Assembly: GCA_017443765.1 (NCBI GenBank)
Contig: JAFSYB010000054.1
Coordinates: 16,184-80,183 of the forward strand
Direction of reading: 5' to 3'
DNA: 64,000 bases
From: Muribaculaceae bacterium
GTDB lineage: Bacteria > Bacteroidota > Bacteroidia > Bacteroidales > Muribaculaceae
A program made the position numbers and the translations under genes. Below the pieces are notes generated by a model. That model was not told the origin of the DNA and searched no databases. It was given only the letters and a program-made list of their open reading frames with translations. Shown here piece by piece: positions 7,962 to 15,383 of the stretch (its first letter is position 1; every line of letters starts with the position of its first letter).

Positions 7962-9326
7962 TCAGTTAAGCGTTATTTCTTGCCCGGCGTAGTAGCGCAG
8001 CAGGGCGGCATTGAGGATGGCCATGTACTTGGCCTGGAGCAGCTGCTGTTGCGCAGTGATGAGCTGGGTCTTGTCGGTGGTGAGCTCGATGATGTTTTTC
8101 AGCCCCAGCCGGAATTGCTCGCTGGTTAGCTCGTAGCTCGTTTGGGCTGCCCGCTCCTTTTCCTGGGCGGCAATGTAGCGCTGTTGTGCGCTGGTGGCCT
8201 GCTGCCAGTAGCTCTCGATGGTTTTCCACAACGCTTTCTCGGCACTTACCATGTCGAGGCGGGCGTTTTCCTGGTCGAGGCGAGCCTGGGTGATGGCGTG
8301 TTGCGTGCTGCGATGGTCATAAATCGGCACACTCACCGACACACCCACGGCATTGTTCCACTGGTCTTTGAGTTGGGTGAACAGGTTGCCGCTGCCGGTG
8401 CTGTTGCCGGTGCTGATGGCCGCCTGGGCGTTCACGGTGGGGCGGGCGGCCACGCGAGCCAACTCGATGTCTACATCGCTGCGATCGATGGCCAACTGCT
8501 TGGAGCGTATTTCGGGCCGTGCGGCCACAGCCGTGGCATACACGTCAGCCTTGGCGGGTAGCGGCGCGAGTACATCGGCGGTAAGCTGTGGGTCGGCCAG
8601 CTCCAGGGCATAGTCGCCATCGAGTTCAAGCAGCTGCTTGAGTTGCAGCTTGTAGTCGTCACGGCTCACCTCGTCGGCAACCAGTTGATAGCGGTCGGTG
8701 GCCAGCTGCGATTCCAACTGCGACACATCGGCACGGTTGAGCAGTCCCGCCTTGAACAGTGCCTGCGAGCGAGCGAGTTGCTGCTCGGCCAGCGCAATCT
8801 GCTCCTGGTCCTGCTTGATGGCCTCCTGGGCATAAAGGATTTGCACATAGATGCGCGTGACCTCCTCATCAAGGCTCAGCTCGCCAGCCTCGACGCCCAA
8901 CTGCGCAATCTGCGTGTTGATTTCTTGAAGACGGACGTTGCCGCGGGTCTTGCCGCCATCGTAAATGGGCATCGAGGCGTTCACGCCGTAGCTGCCGGTG
9001 TAGCTTGCCTTGTGGTTCACGGCCACCACCTGGTCGCCGTTGAGTGACATCGAGCCAGCTTGGAACGGGCGGTAGCTCACCCCCTGACTGGTCGAGAATG
9101 ACACGGTGGGCAATCGGCTGTCGCGGGCATTGAGTACGCTCTCTTGCGCCTGTCGCACGCTGATTCGGCTCTGTCGCAGGGCGATGTTCTCCTGCTTGGC
9201 GCGAGCCATGCACTGCTGCAGCGTCCAGGCCTGGCCTGCCACGGCGGCACTGTCCTGTGCGCGCCCGCACAACGCTGCCGCAGCGGCAAACAGCAAGGCA
9301 AGCATTTTTTTCAGTGATGTGGACAT
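7962..9326 (-). CDS. TolC-family outer-membrane efflux channel
   Basis: A 454-residue outer-membrane factor with a signal peptide (MSTSLKKMLALLFAAAAALC, cleavage before QDSAAVAG) and two repeated TolC-type halves. Each half contains long amphipathic helices and a beta-strand segment such as SYTGSYGVNASMPIYDGGKTRGN and QWNNAVGVSVSVPIYDHRSTQHA. It would form the trimeric exit duct for the MacAB-like pump encoded downstream. The frame is open ten codons further upstream, but the signal peptide and the promoter at 9354-9384 favour the ATG at 9326. It is the first gene of the seven-gene operon; 68 nt separate it from the adaptor gene. Confidence 0.93.
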   Translation of the reverse strand: MSTSLKKMLALLFAAAAALCGRAQDSAAVAGQAWTLQQCMARAKQENIALRQSRISVRQAQESVLNARDSRLPTVSFSTSQGVSYRPFQAGSMSLNGDQVVAVNHKASYTGSYGVNASMPIYDGGKTRGNVRLQEINTQIAQLGVEAGELSLDEEVTRIYVQILYAQEAIKQDQEQIALAEQQLARSQALFKAGLLNRADVSQLESQLATDRYQLVADEVSRDDYKLQLKQLLELDGDYALELADPQLTADVLAPLPAKADVYATAVAARPEIRSKQLAIDRSDVDIELARVAARPTVNAQAAISTGNSTGSGNLFTQLKDQWNNAVGVSVSVPIYDHRSTQHAITQARLDQENARLDMVSAEKALWKTIESYWQQATSAQQRYIAAQEKERAAQTSYELTSEQFRLGLKNIIELTTDKTQLITAQQQLLQAKYMAILNAALLRYYAGQEITLN

Positions 9327-9353
9327 CTTTTTGATTTGGATATTAATGTGCCG

Positions 9354-9384
9354 CAAAATTAAGCAAAATCGCAGAAATATGCAA
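9354..9384 (-). promoter_or_regulatory. Promoter of the TolC-MacAB-LytSR operon
   Basis: Minus-strand TTG (9384-9382), 20-nt spacer, TAATTTTG (9361-9354). Transcription would start near 9347, only about 20 nt before the tolC-like ATG at 9326. Confidence 0.72.
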
Positions 9385-9457
9385 TTTGATTATACGGAAT
9401 GAGCAATACTTTGGGCGATTCGCTGCATTTTGGCTGACAAAGGATATATTGTGGGTG

Positions 9458-9511
9458 AAAAACAGACAGCTGCGGTTTCATGGGCAGATGCACCCACTTG
9501 CCGCAGCTGTC
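9458..9511 (-). terminator. Intrinsic terminator of the leader RNA
   Basis: GACAGCTGCGG (9511-9501) and CCGCAGCTGTC (9475-9465) form a perfect 11-bp stem, with an inner TGGG/CCCA stem in the loop. On the minus strand it is followed by TGTTTTT, a classic U-tract. The arrangement only works as a terminator leftwards. Confidence 0.7.
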
Positions 9512-9540
9512 GTCAACACAACAAACAATTTATTAACCAT
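9478..9540 (-). CDS. 20-residue ORF, possible leader peptide or tiny lipoprotein
   Basis: The ORF reads MVNKLFVVLTTAAASGCICP, from ATG at 9540 to TGA at 9480-9478. It has a lysine followed by a hydrophobic stretch, and a lipobox-like ASGC, so it could be inserted in the membrane or lipidated. Its last codons form the 5' arm of the terminator, and the stop codon lies 2 nt before the 3' arm. A ribosome finishing translation would therefore prevent the hairpin from forming. That geometry is known from leader-peptide attenuators. With only 20 codons, chance cannot be excluded. Confidence 0.4.
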   Translation of the reverse strand: MVNKLFVVLTTAAASGCICP

Positions 9541-9581
9541 TATGCTTATGCTCGATTCAATGTTTCAAAGTTTTTACGCCG

Positions 9582-9612
9582 CAAAATTACGGCCGACAAT
9601 AACAATGTGCAA
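9582..9612 (-). promoter_or_regulatory. Promoter of the short leader RNA
   Basis: Minus-strand TTTG with TTG at 9612-9610, a 20-nt spacer, and TAATTTTG at 9589-9582. The predicted start is near 9575. Confidence 0.65.
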
Positions 9613-9917
9613 ATATTTTAGACGTAGGGCTAATATTAATCGAAAATTGCCCCCTTTTTACCGATAAATTGAAAGCAACGAGATGCGTGTACAAAATGAC
9701 TCCTGTGAACCTGATGGTATTATGTGGGCTGTATGGAATCACTGGTAGGTGCTGTTTGGCTAGTCACGCCATTCTGCGTATCCAGCACTTGGCGCGGGCA
9801 GTATCAACCCGCTGAGCAGTAATCTCGTTATATTTAGGGGGTTAAAGTTAGTAAGACATAAGGAACATAAGATTTCTGAAATGCGAATGACGCGAATTTG
9901 GCCAATTTTGATTTTTG

Positions 9918-9984
9918 AAGACAACCAAAACAACTTGAAACAACCTAATAATCTGATTGTTGTACAAGCTGTTTTGGTTGTCTT
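9918..9984. repeat. Imperfect inverted repeat next to dockerin relic
   Basis: AAGACAACCAAAACAACTTG (9918-9937) and CAAGCTGTTTTGGTTGTCTT (9965-9984) pair over 20 bp with one mismatch. It lies just past the stop of the dockerin relic on the minus strand, so it may be that lost gene's terminator, though no T-run follows. Confidence 0.55.
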
Positions 9985-9994
9985 TGATTCAGCA

Positions 9995-10131
9995 TTAATA
10001 CTTGTGAAGCACGATGTTGGTGGCGGCGTTGATGTCGTCGATGCCCGCATTGCCACTATTGTCAACGTCAGCTGCAAACCAGACACTGTACGATGCCTTG
10101 CCCACCATGATGTTACGGGAAAAACGACTCT
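9995..10131 (-). pseudogene. Relic: C-terminal dockerin-like module of a lost gene
   Basis: On the minus strand, codons from 10114 to a TAA at 9997-9995 read NIMVGKASYSVWFAADVDNS and then GNAGIDDINAATNIVLHKY. This is the end of a dockerin-like tail: the end of helix 1 (NIMVGK), then a calcium loop (DVDNSGNAGIDD) and helix 2. An in-frame stop lies only five codons upstream of NIM, near 10131, and no start or signal peptide is present. The first repeat and the whole body of the protein are therefore gone. Eight intact genes in this window carry the same module. Confidence 0.72.
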
Positions 10132-10216
10132 ATAGCGGATAGCATGGGTGGCTTCACTTTAATTCACCTAATTCGTACAATTCGCATTGAAAATCACCTA
10201 CACAAAACGTTACAGA

Positions 10217-10360
10217 GCCGAAAAAACAAAACTTGTTTTGGTTTTCGTTCGGTTTGCACCACCTTTGGCCTGCGCCGAAGGTAGGCTGCACCTCAACAAT
10301 GCAAAGCAAAAATTTCTTTTTTTGCTTTGCATTGTGTTCGGTTTGCACTACCTTTGCAGC
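10217..10360. repeat. Composite palindromic repeat carrying duplicated promoter-like boxes
   Basis: AATGCAAAGCAAAAA (10298-10312) and its perfect inverse (10319-10333) form a 15-bp stem. On either side stand near-identical copies of GTTCGGTTTGCACnACCTTTG (10249-10269 and 10336-10356). A further near-palindrome lies around CAAAACTTGTTTTG (about 10217-10252). The second copy supplies the -7 box of the YihY promoter. The look is that of a dispersed Bacteroidales repeat; I recall similar sequence from other genomes but cannot verify it here. Confidence 0.6.
10327..10356 (+). promoter_or_regulatory. Promoter of the YihY-family gene
   Basis: TTG (10327-10329), 19-nt spacer, TACCTTTG (10349-10356). 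The -33 element lies inside the right arm of the 10298-10333 palindrome, so hairpin extrusion or a protein bound to the repeat could affect it. The ATG is at 10378. Confidence 0.7.
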
Positions 10361-10377
10361 GTAGAAAGGGAAAGTGG

Positions 10378-11715
10378 ATGGAAACAAACATCAAAGCCGG
10401 CTCGTTATGGCATCGGTTGACCGGCGCGGTGGGCTACTGCGTGCGTGGAGTGTGGGACGACACCTGGTCGTTGTGGGGGGGTAAAGTGCTGAAAGTCGCC
10501 AATTTGGGCGTTCGCACTTTTCTCGACCGCGACTTGCCGGTGCGCTCGGCGGCACTCACCTACCACACGGTGCTCGCCTTGGTGCCGGCGTTGGCCATGC
10601 TTTTTGCCATCGCTCGCGGTTTTGGCTTCCATAACCTGCTCGAGAGCCAGTTGCTCTCCTACTTCCCTGCGCAGCAACAGGTGCTCGAAACTGCCCTTAC
10701 CTACGTCGACAACTATCTTGCCCAGGCTTCGCAAGGCGCTTTTGTGGGCATTGGCCTGGTCGTGCTGTTGTGGACGTTGGTGGCCTTGCTGGGCAACGTG
10801 GAAGATGCTTTCAATCATGTGTGGGGCGTGACCAAGCAGCGGTCGCTGCGACGCAAGTTCACCGACTACACCGCACTGTTCCTCATTGTGCCAGTGCTCA
10901 TGGTGTGCTCGGCAGGCATCTCCATCTTCATGAGCGATGCCGTTCAGCAGGTGTTTGCCGATAACCCGCTATCGCCTGTGGCACACGGGTTGCTGGCGAT
11001 GATGCCCATGGTGATTACCTGGTTGCTGTTTTCGGCTGCCTACTACCTGATTCCCAACACAAGCGTGCGGATTCCCGTGGCGGTGTGCACCGGCATTGTG
11101 TGCGGTACATTGTACCAGGGGCTGCAATGGCTGTTCGTCACCGGTCAGGTGTATGTGTCGAAATACAACGCCATCTATGGCAGTTTCGCCTTCCTGCCGC
11201 TGCTGCTGGTGTGGCTGCAACTGTCGTGGCTCATTGTGCTGGCCGGAGCCTCGCTCACCTACGCCTGGCAGCACTACGCCCACTACGCGCACAGCGAGCA
11301 GGCCGCCGACATCGCACCACGATATGCCGACGCGCTTGCCGTGGCCGTGCTTGCCGTGGCGGTGCGCCGCTTCAAGCAGCACCAGCCTCCGCTCACGCGC
11401 ACTGAGCTGCTGCGCGACTACGACCTGCCTGGCACACTGGCCGATGACTTGCTCGACCGCCTGCGCCGCTCCAGGCTGCTGGCAACGGTGGACACGGGCA
11501 GCGAGCCAGGCTACCAACCCGCCGCCGACACCACCGACACCACAGTGGGCGATGTGCTCGACACTTTGAGCACACTGGGACATTCCGGCTTCGCCACACA
11601 GGCCGACACGCGCCTGAAACCACTGCTCGACCGCTTGAACAGGCTAAACGACCAGCGGCATGAAGCCGCTGCCCTGCCACTGCCCGAACTGGCCAAATTG
11701 ATAGATAACCCATAA
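10378..11715 (+). CDS. YihY/BrkB-family inner-membrane protein
   Basis: A 445-residue polytopic membrane protein of the Virul_fac_BrkB family (PF03631; not RNase BN despite old names). About six helices lie between residues 45 and 305, including the family hallmark RSAALTYHTVLALVPALAML (about 48-67) and NAIYGSFAFLPLLLVWLQLSW (about 263-283). Beyond the membrane domain is a cytosolic extension of about 130 residues resembling a winged-helix region, often seen in Bacteroidetes homologues. The transport or envelope role of the family is not settled. The ATG at 10378 is chosen because it directly follows the promoter; an upstream in-frame ATG at 10327 overlaps the -33 box. Confidence 0.87.
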   Translation: METNIKAGSLWHRLTGAVGYCVRGVWDDTWSLWGGKVLKVANLGVRTFLDRDLPVRSAALTYHTVLALVPALAMLFAIARGFGFHNLLESQLLSYFPAQQQVLETALTYVDNYLAQASQGAFVGIGLVVLLWTLVALLGNVEDAFNHVWGVTKQRSLRRKFTDYTALFLIVPVLMVCSAGISIFMSDAVQQVFADNPLSPVAHGLLAMMPMVITWLLFSAAYYLIPNTSVRIPVAVCTGIVCGTLYQGLQWLFVTGQVYVSKYNAIYGSFAFLPLLLVWLQLSWLIVLAGASLTYAWQHYAHYAHSEQAADIAPRYADALAVAVLAVAVRRFKQHQPPLTRTELLRDYDLPGTLADDLLDRLRRSRLLATVDTGSEPGYQPAADTTDTTVGDVLDTLSTLGHSGFATQADTRLKPLLDRLNRLNDQRHEAAALPLPELAKLIDNP

Positions 11716-11725
11716 CATTCAGAAT

Positions 11726-13507
11726 ATGCAAGAAACAAGACAACACCTGAAGGCGTTGCGCGACCTGATGCGCCGCCTGAACGTGGCCGCCACCATCATT
11801 CCCGGCACCGACCCGCACCACAGCGAATACGTCAACGACCACTGGAAACTTCGTGAGTGGCTCACCGGCTTCACCGGCAGCAACGGCACCGCTGTGATTA
11901 CTGCCGACGAGGCCCTGCTGTGGACCGATTCGCGTTACTACCTGCAAGCCGAGCAGCAGCTTGCCGACAGCGGTTTCACCCTCATGCGCGAGAACGGCGA
12001 CCAGGCCGACCCCACCCGCGAGGAGTGGCTGGCCGAGCACCTGGAGGAGGACGGCGTGATTGCCATCGACGGACGACTGTTCACCGTGATGGAAGCCAGC
12101 CGGCTCGAGCGGTTCTGCGGCGAGAACGGCTTTATGTTTGCCACCGAGTTTGATGTGGCCGACCGCGTGTGGAACGACCGACCTGCCCTACCCGACCAGC
12201 CTGCCTATGTACATGATGAGGCACTGGCCGGAGAGACAGTTGCCGACAAGATTGACCGCGTGATGCAGAGCGTGGAGAGCCTGGGGGCTGACGCGATGTT
12301 CATCAGTGCCCTCGATGAGATTGCCTGGCTGCTGAACCTGCGCGGCAGCGACGTCGAGTTCACCCCAGTGGTGACGGCCTACGCCTTCCTCTCGGCAAAG
12401 GACCGCAGCCTGTTCATCGACAAGCGCAAGGTCACCAACGAGGTGGAGCGCCACCTGAAACAATATGACGTGCGCGTGCGCGACTACGACGACGTGACGC
12501 GCTACTTGGAGCGCCGCAGCGAGCACGACACCGTGCTGGTGGATCCCAACACGGTGAGCGACACGATGGCCAACGCCATGCCGTGCCAAAAGGTCTACGC
12601 CGCCTCGCCCATCACCGCCCTGAAAGCCATCAAGAACGAAGTGCAGGTGGCAGGGTTCCGGCAAGCCATGGAACACGACGGCGCGGCCATGGTGCGCCTG
12701 CTCAAATGGGTGGAGGAAATGGCTCCCGGCGGAACGGTCACCGAACTTGACGTGTGGGAGCGTGGCAAGCAGGAACGCGCCCGCTGCGAGACCTACCGTG
12801 GCGACAGCTTCGCCATGATAGCAGCCTACAAGGAACACGGCGCCATCGTGCACTACGAGCCCGATGCCAACAGCGCCAGCACACTGCACGGCGAAGGACT
12901 GCTGCTTATCGACAGCGGCGGACAATACCTCAACGGCACCACCGACCTCACCCGCACCATCACCCTGGGCACCCCCACTGCCAACGAGATTCACGACTAC
13001 ACCCTGGTACTCAAGGGTCACTTGGCCCTGGCACGCGCCCAGTGGCCCGACGGGTTGTGCGGCGTGAATCTGGACGTGCTGGCGCGGTTGCCGCTGTGGC
13101 AGGAGGGCTTGGCCTACTGGCACGGCACCGGCCACGGCGTGGGGCATTTCCTGGGGTGCCACGAAGGGCCGCACAACATCCGCGCCGAGCAGAACCCCGT
13201 GCCACTGCGGCCGGGCATGGTGGTCAGCAACGAGCCGGGGCTGTACCGGGCTAGACGCTACGGCATCCGCACCGAGAACCTGCTCCTGGTGATGCCTGGC
13301 GACGAGAACGAGGAGTTTGGGCGCTTCCTACGCTTTGAGACGCTCACCCTGTGCCCCTATGACCTGCGCTTGGTAGACCGTGCGATGCTCACCCCCGGCG
13401 AGGTGGAGCAAATCAACGCCTACCACCACGAGGTGCGCGACCGCCTCACGCCACTGCTCAATGCCGACGAGGCACAGTGGCTCGCACAGCGCACACAAGA
13501 GCTGTGA
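11726..13507 (+). CDS. Xaa-Pro aminopeptidase (aminopeptidase P, M24B)
   Basis: A 593-residue metallopeptidase that removes an N-terminal residue preceding proline. It has two creatinase-type N-terminal domains (about 1-310) and a pita-bread catalytic domain. Metal ligands are visible as Asp in LLIDSGGQYLNGTTDLTR (two aspartates), His in GHGVGHFLGCHEGPHN, Glu in VSNEPGLYR and Glu in RTENLLLV. This matches the three-domain long form found in Bacteroidetes and eukaryotes. There is no signal peptide, so it is cytoplasmic. It lies 10 nt after the YihY-family gene and is probably co-transcribed with it. Confidence 0.93.
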   Translation: MQETRQHLKALRDLMRRLNVAATIIPGTDPHHSEYVNDHWKLREWLTGFTGSNGTAVITADEALLWTDSRYYLQAEQQLADSGFTLMRENGDQADPTREEWLAEHLEEDGVIAIDGRLFTVMEASRLERFCGENGFMFATEFDVADRVWNDRPALPDQPAYVHDEALAGETVADKIDRVMQSVESLGADAMFISALDEIAWLLNLRGSDVEFTPVVTAYAFLSAKDRSLFIDKRKVTNEVERHLKQYDVRVRDYDDVTRYLERRSEHDTVLVDPNTVSDTMANAMPCQKVYAASPITALKAIKNEVQVAGFRQAMEHDGAAMVRLLKWVEEMAPGGTVTELDVWERGKQERARCETYRGDSFAMIAAYKEHGAIVHYEPDANSASTLHGEGLLLIDSGGQYLNGTTDLTRTITLGTPTANEIHDYTLVLKGHLALARAQWPDGLCGVNLDVLARLPLWQEGLAYWHGTGHGVGHFLGCHEGPHNIRAEQNPVPLRPGMVVSNEPGLYRARRYGIRTENLLLVMPGDENEEFGRFLRFETLTLCPYDLRLVDRAMLTPGEVEQINAYHHEVRDRLTPLLNADEAQWLAQRTQEL

Positions 13508-13535
13508 CGTTGAACACACACCTGCAAGATAACAA

Positions 13536-13618
13536 GGTGGGTTCTACAAATTGCAAAAATGAGCAGCAATGTTCCGGCCATCTCGGCGCGTCCTGTCGAG
13601 CAATTTATAGAACCCACC
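13536..13618. repeat. Palindromic intergenic element, clearest copy
   Basis: The terminal arms are GGTGGGTTCTACAAATTGC (13536-13554) and GCAATTTATAGAACCCACC (13600-13618), complementary over 19 bp with one wobble. Inside the left arm is GCAAAAATGAG, also seen in the elements at 15137-15221 and 42375-42478. It occupies nearly all of the gap between the aminopeptidase and the gamma-carbonic-anhydrase-like gene, and could also act as a hairpin terminator. Confidence 0.75.
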
Positions 13619-13635
13619 ACAAAAATATTCATTCA

Positions 13636-14154
13636 ATGGCTATTATCAAGAAAGTAAGGGGCTATGAGCCCAAGATGGGCGAGGGTTGCTTCCTCGCCGA
13701 CAATGCCGTGATCGTGGGCGACGTGACCATGGGCGACGAGTGCAGCATCTGGTTCGGTGCCGTGCTGCGCGGCGATGTGAACACCATCACCATCGGCAAC
13801 CGGGTCAACATCCAGGACAATGCGGTGATACACACGCTGTACGAGAAATCGGTGACCGAGATTGGCGACGATGTGTCGATTGGCCACAACGTGGTGGTGC
13901 ACGGAGCCAAAATCGGCAGCATGGCACTCATTGGCATGGGGAGCATCATTCTCGACCATGCCGAGGTGGGCGAGGGAGCTATTGTGGCCGCTGGCAGCGT
14001 GGTGCTCGGCGGCACCAAAATCGGGCCGCATGAGCTGTGGGCCGGCAGCCCCGCAAAGTTTAAGAAGATGGTTGATCCTGCACAAGCCAGCGAGATTAAT
14101 GTGAAAATCGCACGCAACTATCTGATGTACTCCACTTGGTATGATAGCGAATAG
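13636..14154 (+). CDS. Gamma-carbonic-anhydrase-like hexapeptide-repeat protein
   Basis: A 172-residue left-handed beta-helix protein of the YrdA/PaaY/gamma-carbonic anhydrase group. Hexapeptide turns run from about residue 15 to 135 (AVIVGDVTMGDECSIWFGAV, then DDVSIGHNVVVHGAKIGS). Three histidines that could bind metal in the trimer are His in DNAVIHTLY, IGHNVV and VVHGAK. Whether it hydrates CO2 or is an acyl-CoA hydrolase/chaperone-like relative cannot be decided. The frame is open for 53 codons upstream across the palindromic element, but the family starts at MAIIKKVRGYEP, so the ATG at 13636 is used. Confidence 0.87.
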   Translation: MAIIKKVRGYEPKMGEGCFLADNAVIVGDVTMGDECSIWFGAVLRGDVNTITIGNRVNIQDNAVIHTLYEKSVTEIGDDVSIGHNVVVHGAKIGSMALIGMGSIILDHAEVGEGAIVAAGSVVLGGTKIGPHELWAGSPAKFKKMVDPAQASEINVKIARNYLMYSTWYDSE

Positions 14155-14183
14155 TTAATTAATATTAAAAATGGGGGGGGTAA

Positions 14184-14213
14184 TTGCAGATTCAGCATTA
14201 TTGCATATCTTTG
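14184..14213 (+). promoter_or_regulatory. Promoter of the 286-residue dockerin protein
   Basis: TTG (14184-14186), 19-nt spacer, TATCTTTG (14206-14213). A run of eight G lies just upstream at 14173-14180. The ATG is at 14266. Confidence 0.72.
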
Positions 14214-14265
14214 CAGAACCAAAAACTAACAACCATCAACCAACAACCCTTTTCAACTTATTGTT

Positions 14266-15126
14266 ATGAAACATATTTACACAAATCTGCTTCTGCTGCT
14301 GTGTGCAGTGGGAGCAATGGCGCAAGAGGCCGACTATGTGCCTCTGGTTCAGGAAGGCATCCGCTGGGTGTATCGCTACAGCGATGTGACAATGGTCGAC
14401 CTCTATAACCCGGAAACCGACGAGGACTATCCCGGCTGGGAAGGCGTTGGCGACTATGCCTATTTCATGGAGTTCCGTGGCGACACGGTAGTGAACGGCA
14501 TCACCTACAAGAAGCTCTACCGCAGCATGACCCGCAACTTTGACGAGCGCACGCTGCGTCCGGTGGCCTGTCTGCGCGAGCAGGACAAGCGCGTATTGGG
14601 CTTTGATGGCAACGACACCACCGAGTATCTGTTCTACGATTTCAACAACATGGAAACCTTTGCGCACGATGTAATGGATGAATATTGTTACGAGGGCGAA
14701 CAGGTCAACGTCGAGCCGCTCACCGTGACGGTGGCCGGACAGCCGCGTAGGGCCTACAAAGTGCTGCTGGGAGAATGGCACTACTCGCTGGTGATTGAGG
14801 GCATTGGCAACGATGAGGTGAACCTTTTGTGCTTTGGCCCGACGTTTGATGTACCCACATGCATCTGCCCCATGCCGCTTGGGCTGGCGCGGGTCGAGGA
14901 CACGCAGGGCAATGTGCTTTACAGTGGTCGCTACGACTACGGCCCATACACCGGCAGCGGAAGCCTTGAGCAACTGAACCACATCATCAATGTGATGCTG
15001 GGCAAGGAGGTTTTCAGCCGCCAGTGGGGGGGCTATATCGGCACCGAACTGTGTGATGTGAATGCCGATTACGTCGTCGATATCAACGACCTGAACGAAA
15101 TGATTAACATCATGTTGAGGAAGTAG
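14266..15126 (+). CDS. Secreted protein of unknown function with dockerin-like tail
   Basis: A 286-residue exported protein with a signal peptide (MKHIYTNLLLLLCAVGAMAQ). The body (about 20-230) has no family I can name. Its pattern of short strands (WVYRYSDVTMVDLYNPETDE, YKKLYRSMTRNFDERTLRPV) and the CICPMPLG cysteine pair resemble secreted Bacteroidales proteins of unknown function. The last 57 residues are the dockerin-like module: a first helix without its calcium loop (EQLNHIINVMLGK) and a second repeat with a partly degenerate loop (CDVNADYVVDINDLNEMINI). It is monocistronic, with its own promoter and a terminator-like element after it. Confidence 0.8.
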   Translation: MKHIYTNLLLLLCAVGAMAQEADYVPLVQEGIRWVYRYSDVTMVDLYNPETDEDYPGWEGVGDYAYFMEFRGDTVVNGITYKKLYRSMTRNFDERTLRPVACLREQDKRVLGFDGNDTTEYLFYDFNNMETFAHDVMDEYCYEGEQVNVEPLTVTVAGQPRRAYKVLLGEWHYSLVIEGIGNDEVNLLCFGPTFDVPTCICPMPLGLARVEDTQGNVLYSGRYDYGPYTGSGSLEQLNHIINVMLGKEVFSRQWGGYIGTELCDVNADYVVDINDLNEMINIMLRK

Positions 15127-15136
15127 ATGGAGGGTC

Positions 15137-15221
15137 TACCCCCCTATCCTGACGTAAGGGGGGTATAAATTGCAAAAATGAGCCGGAATGTCGTTTTTTG
15201 TCATTTGGCTCATTTTTTTGC
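15137..15221 (+). terminator. Double hairpin after the dockerin gene
   Basis: TACCCCCCT/AGGGGGGTA (15137-15145, 15157-15165) is followed by GCAAAAATGAGCC/GGCTCATTTTTTTGC (15172-15184, 15207-15221), the second arm containing seven T. It probably terminates the upstream gene, and it shares TATAAATTGCAAAAATGAG (15163-15182) with the palindromic family at 13536. Confidence 0.55.
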
Positions 15222-15305
15222 AGGTGGTTGCCCTTGATTCTGACAGGCGGAATGCGTTTGTGAGGGGGCAAATCATGCGTGTTGCGAAATATCTTGCGTG
15301 ATTAT

Positions 15306-15336
15306 TTGGCAGTTTGCAGAATATCGGCTATATTTG
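15306..15336 (+). promoter_or_regulatory. Promoter of the 492-residue dockerin protein
   Basis: TTG (15306-15308), 20-nt spacer, TATATTTG (15329-15336); the ATG is at 15384. Confidence 0.7.
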
Positions 15337-15383
15337 CCAGCTAAAACTATTCCAAATGATTTGCCAATTAATCTTCTTGCGTT

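Larger units (their letters stand above)
9458..9575 (-). ncRNA. Candidate short leader RNA upstream of the efflux operon
   Basis: The promoter at 9582-9612 and an intrinsic terminator ending near 9458 define a transcript of about 118 nt that runs towards the efflux operon. It contains a 20-codon ORF whose 3' end overlaps the terminator's 5' arm. It could be an independent small RNA, a small-protein mRNA or an attenuated leader of the operon. No known RNA family was recognised. The rest of the 9327-10377 gap is described under separate entries. Confidence 0.5.

Noticed and set aside
10154..10387. A 77-codon leftward ORF rich in Lys and Cys
   Set aside because: It lies entirely across the palindromic repeat and the YihY promoter; the coding appearance comes from the repeat.
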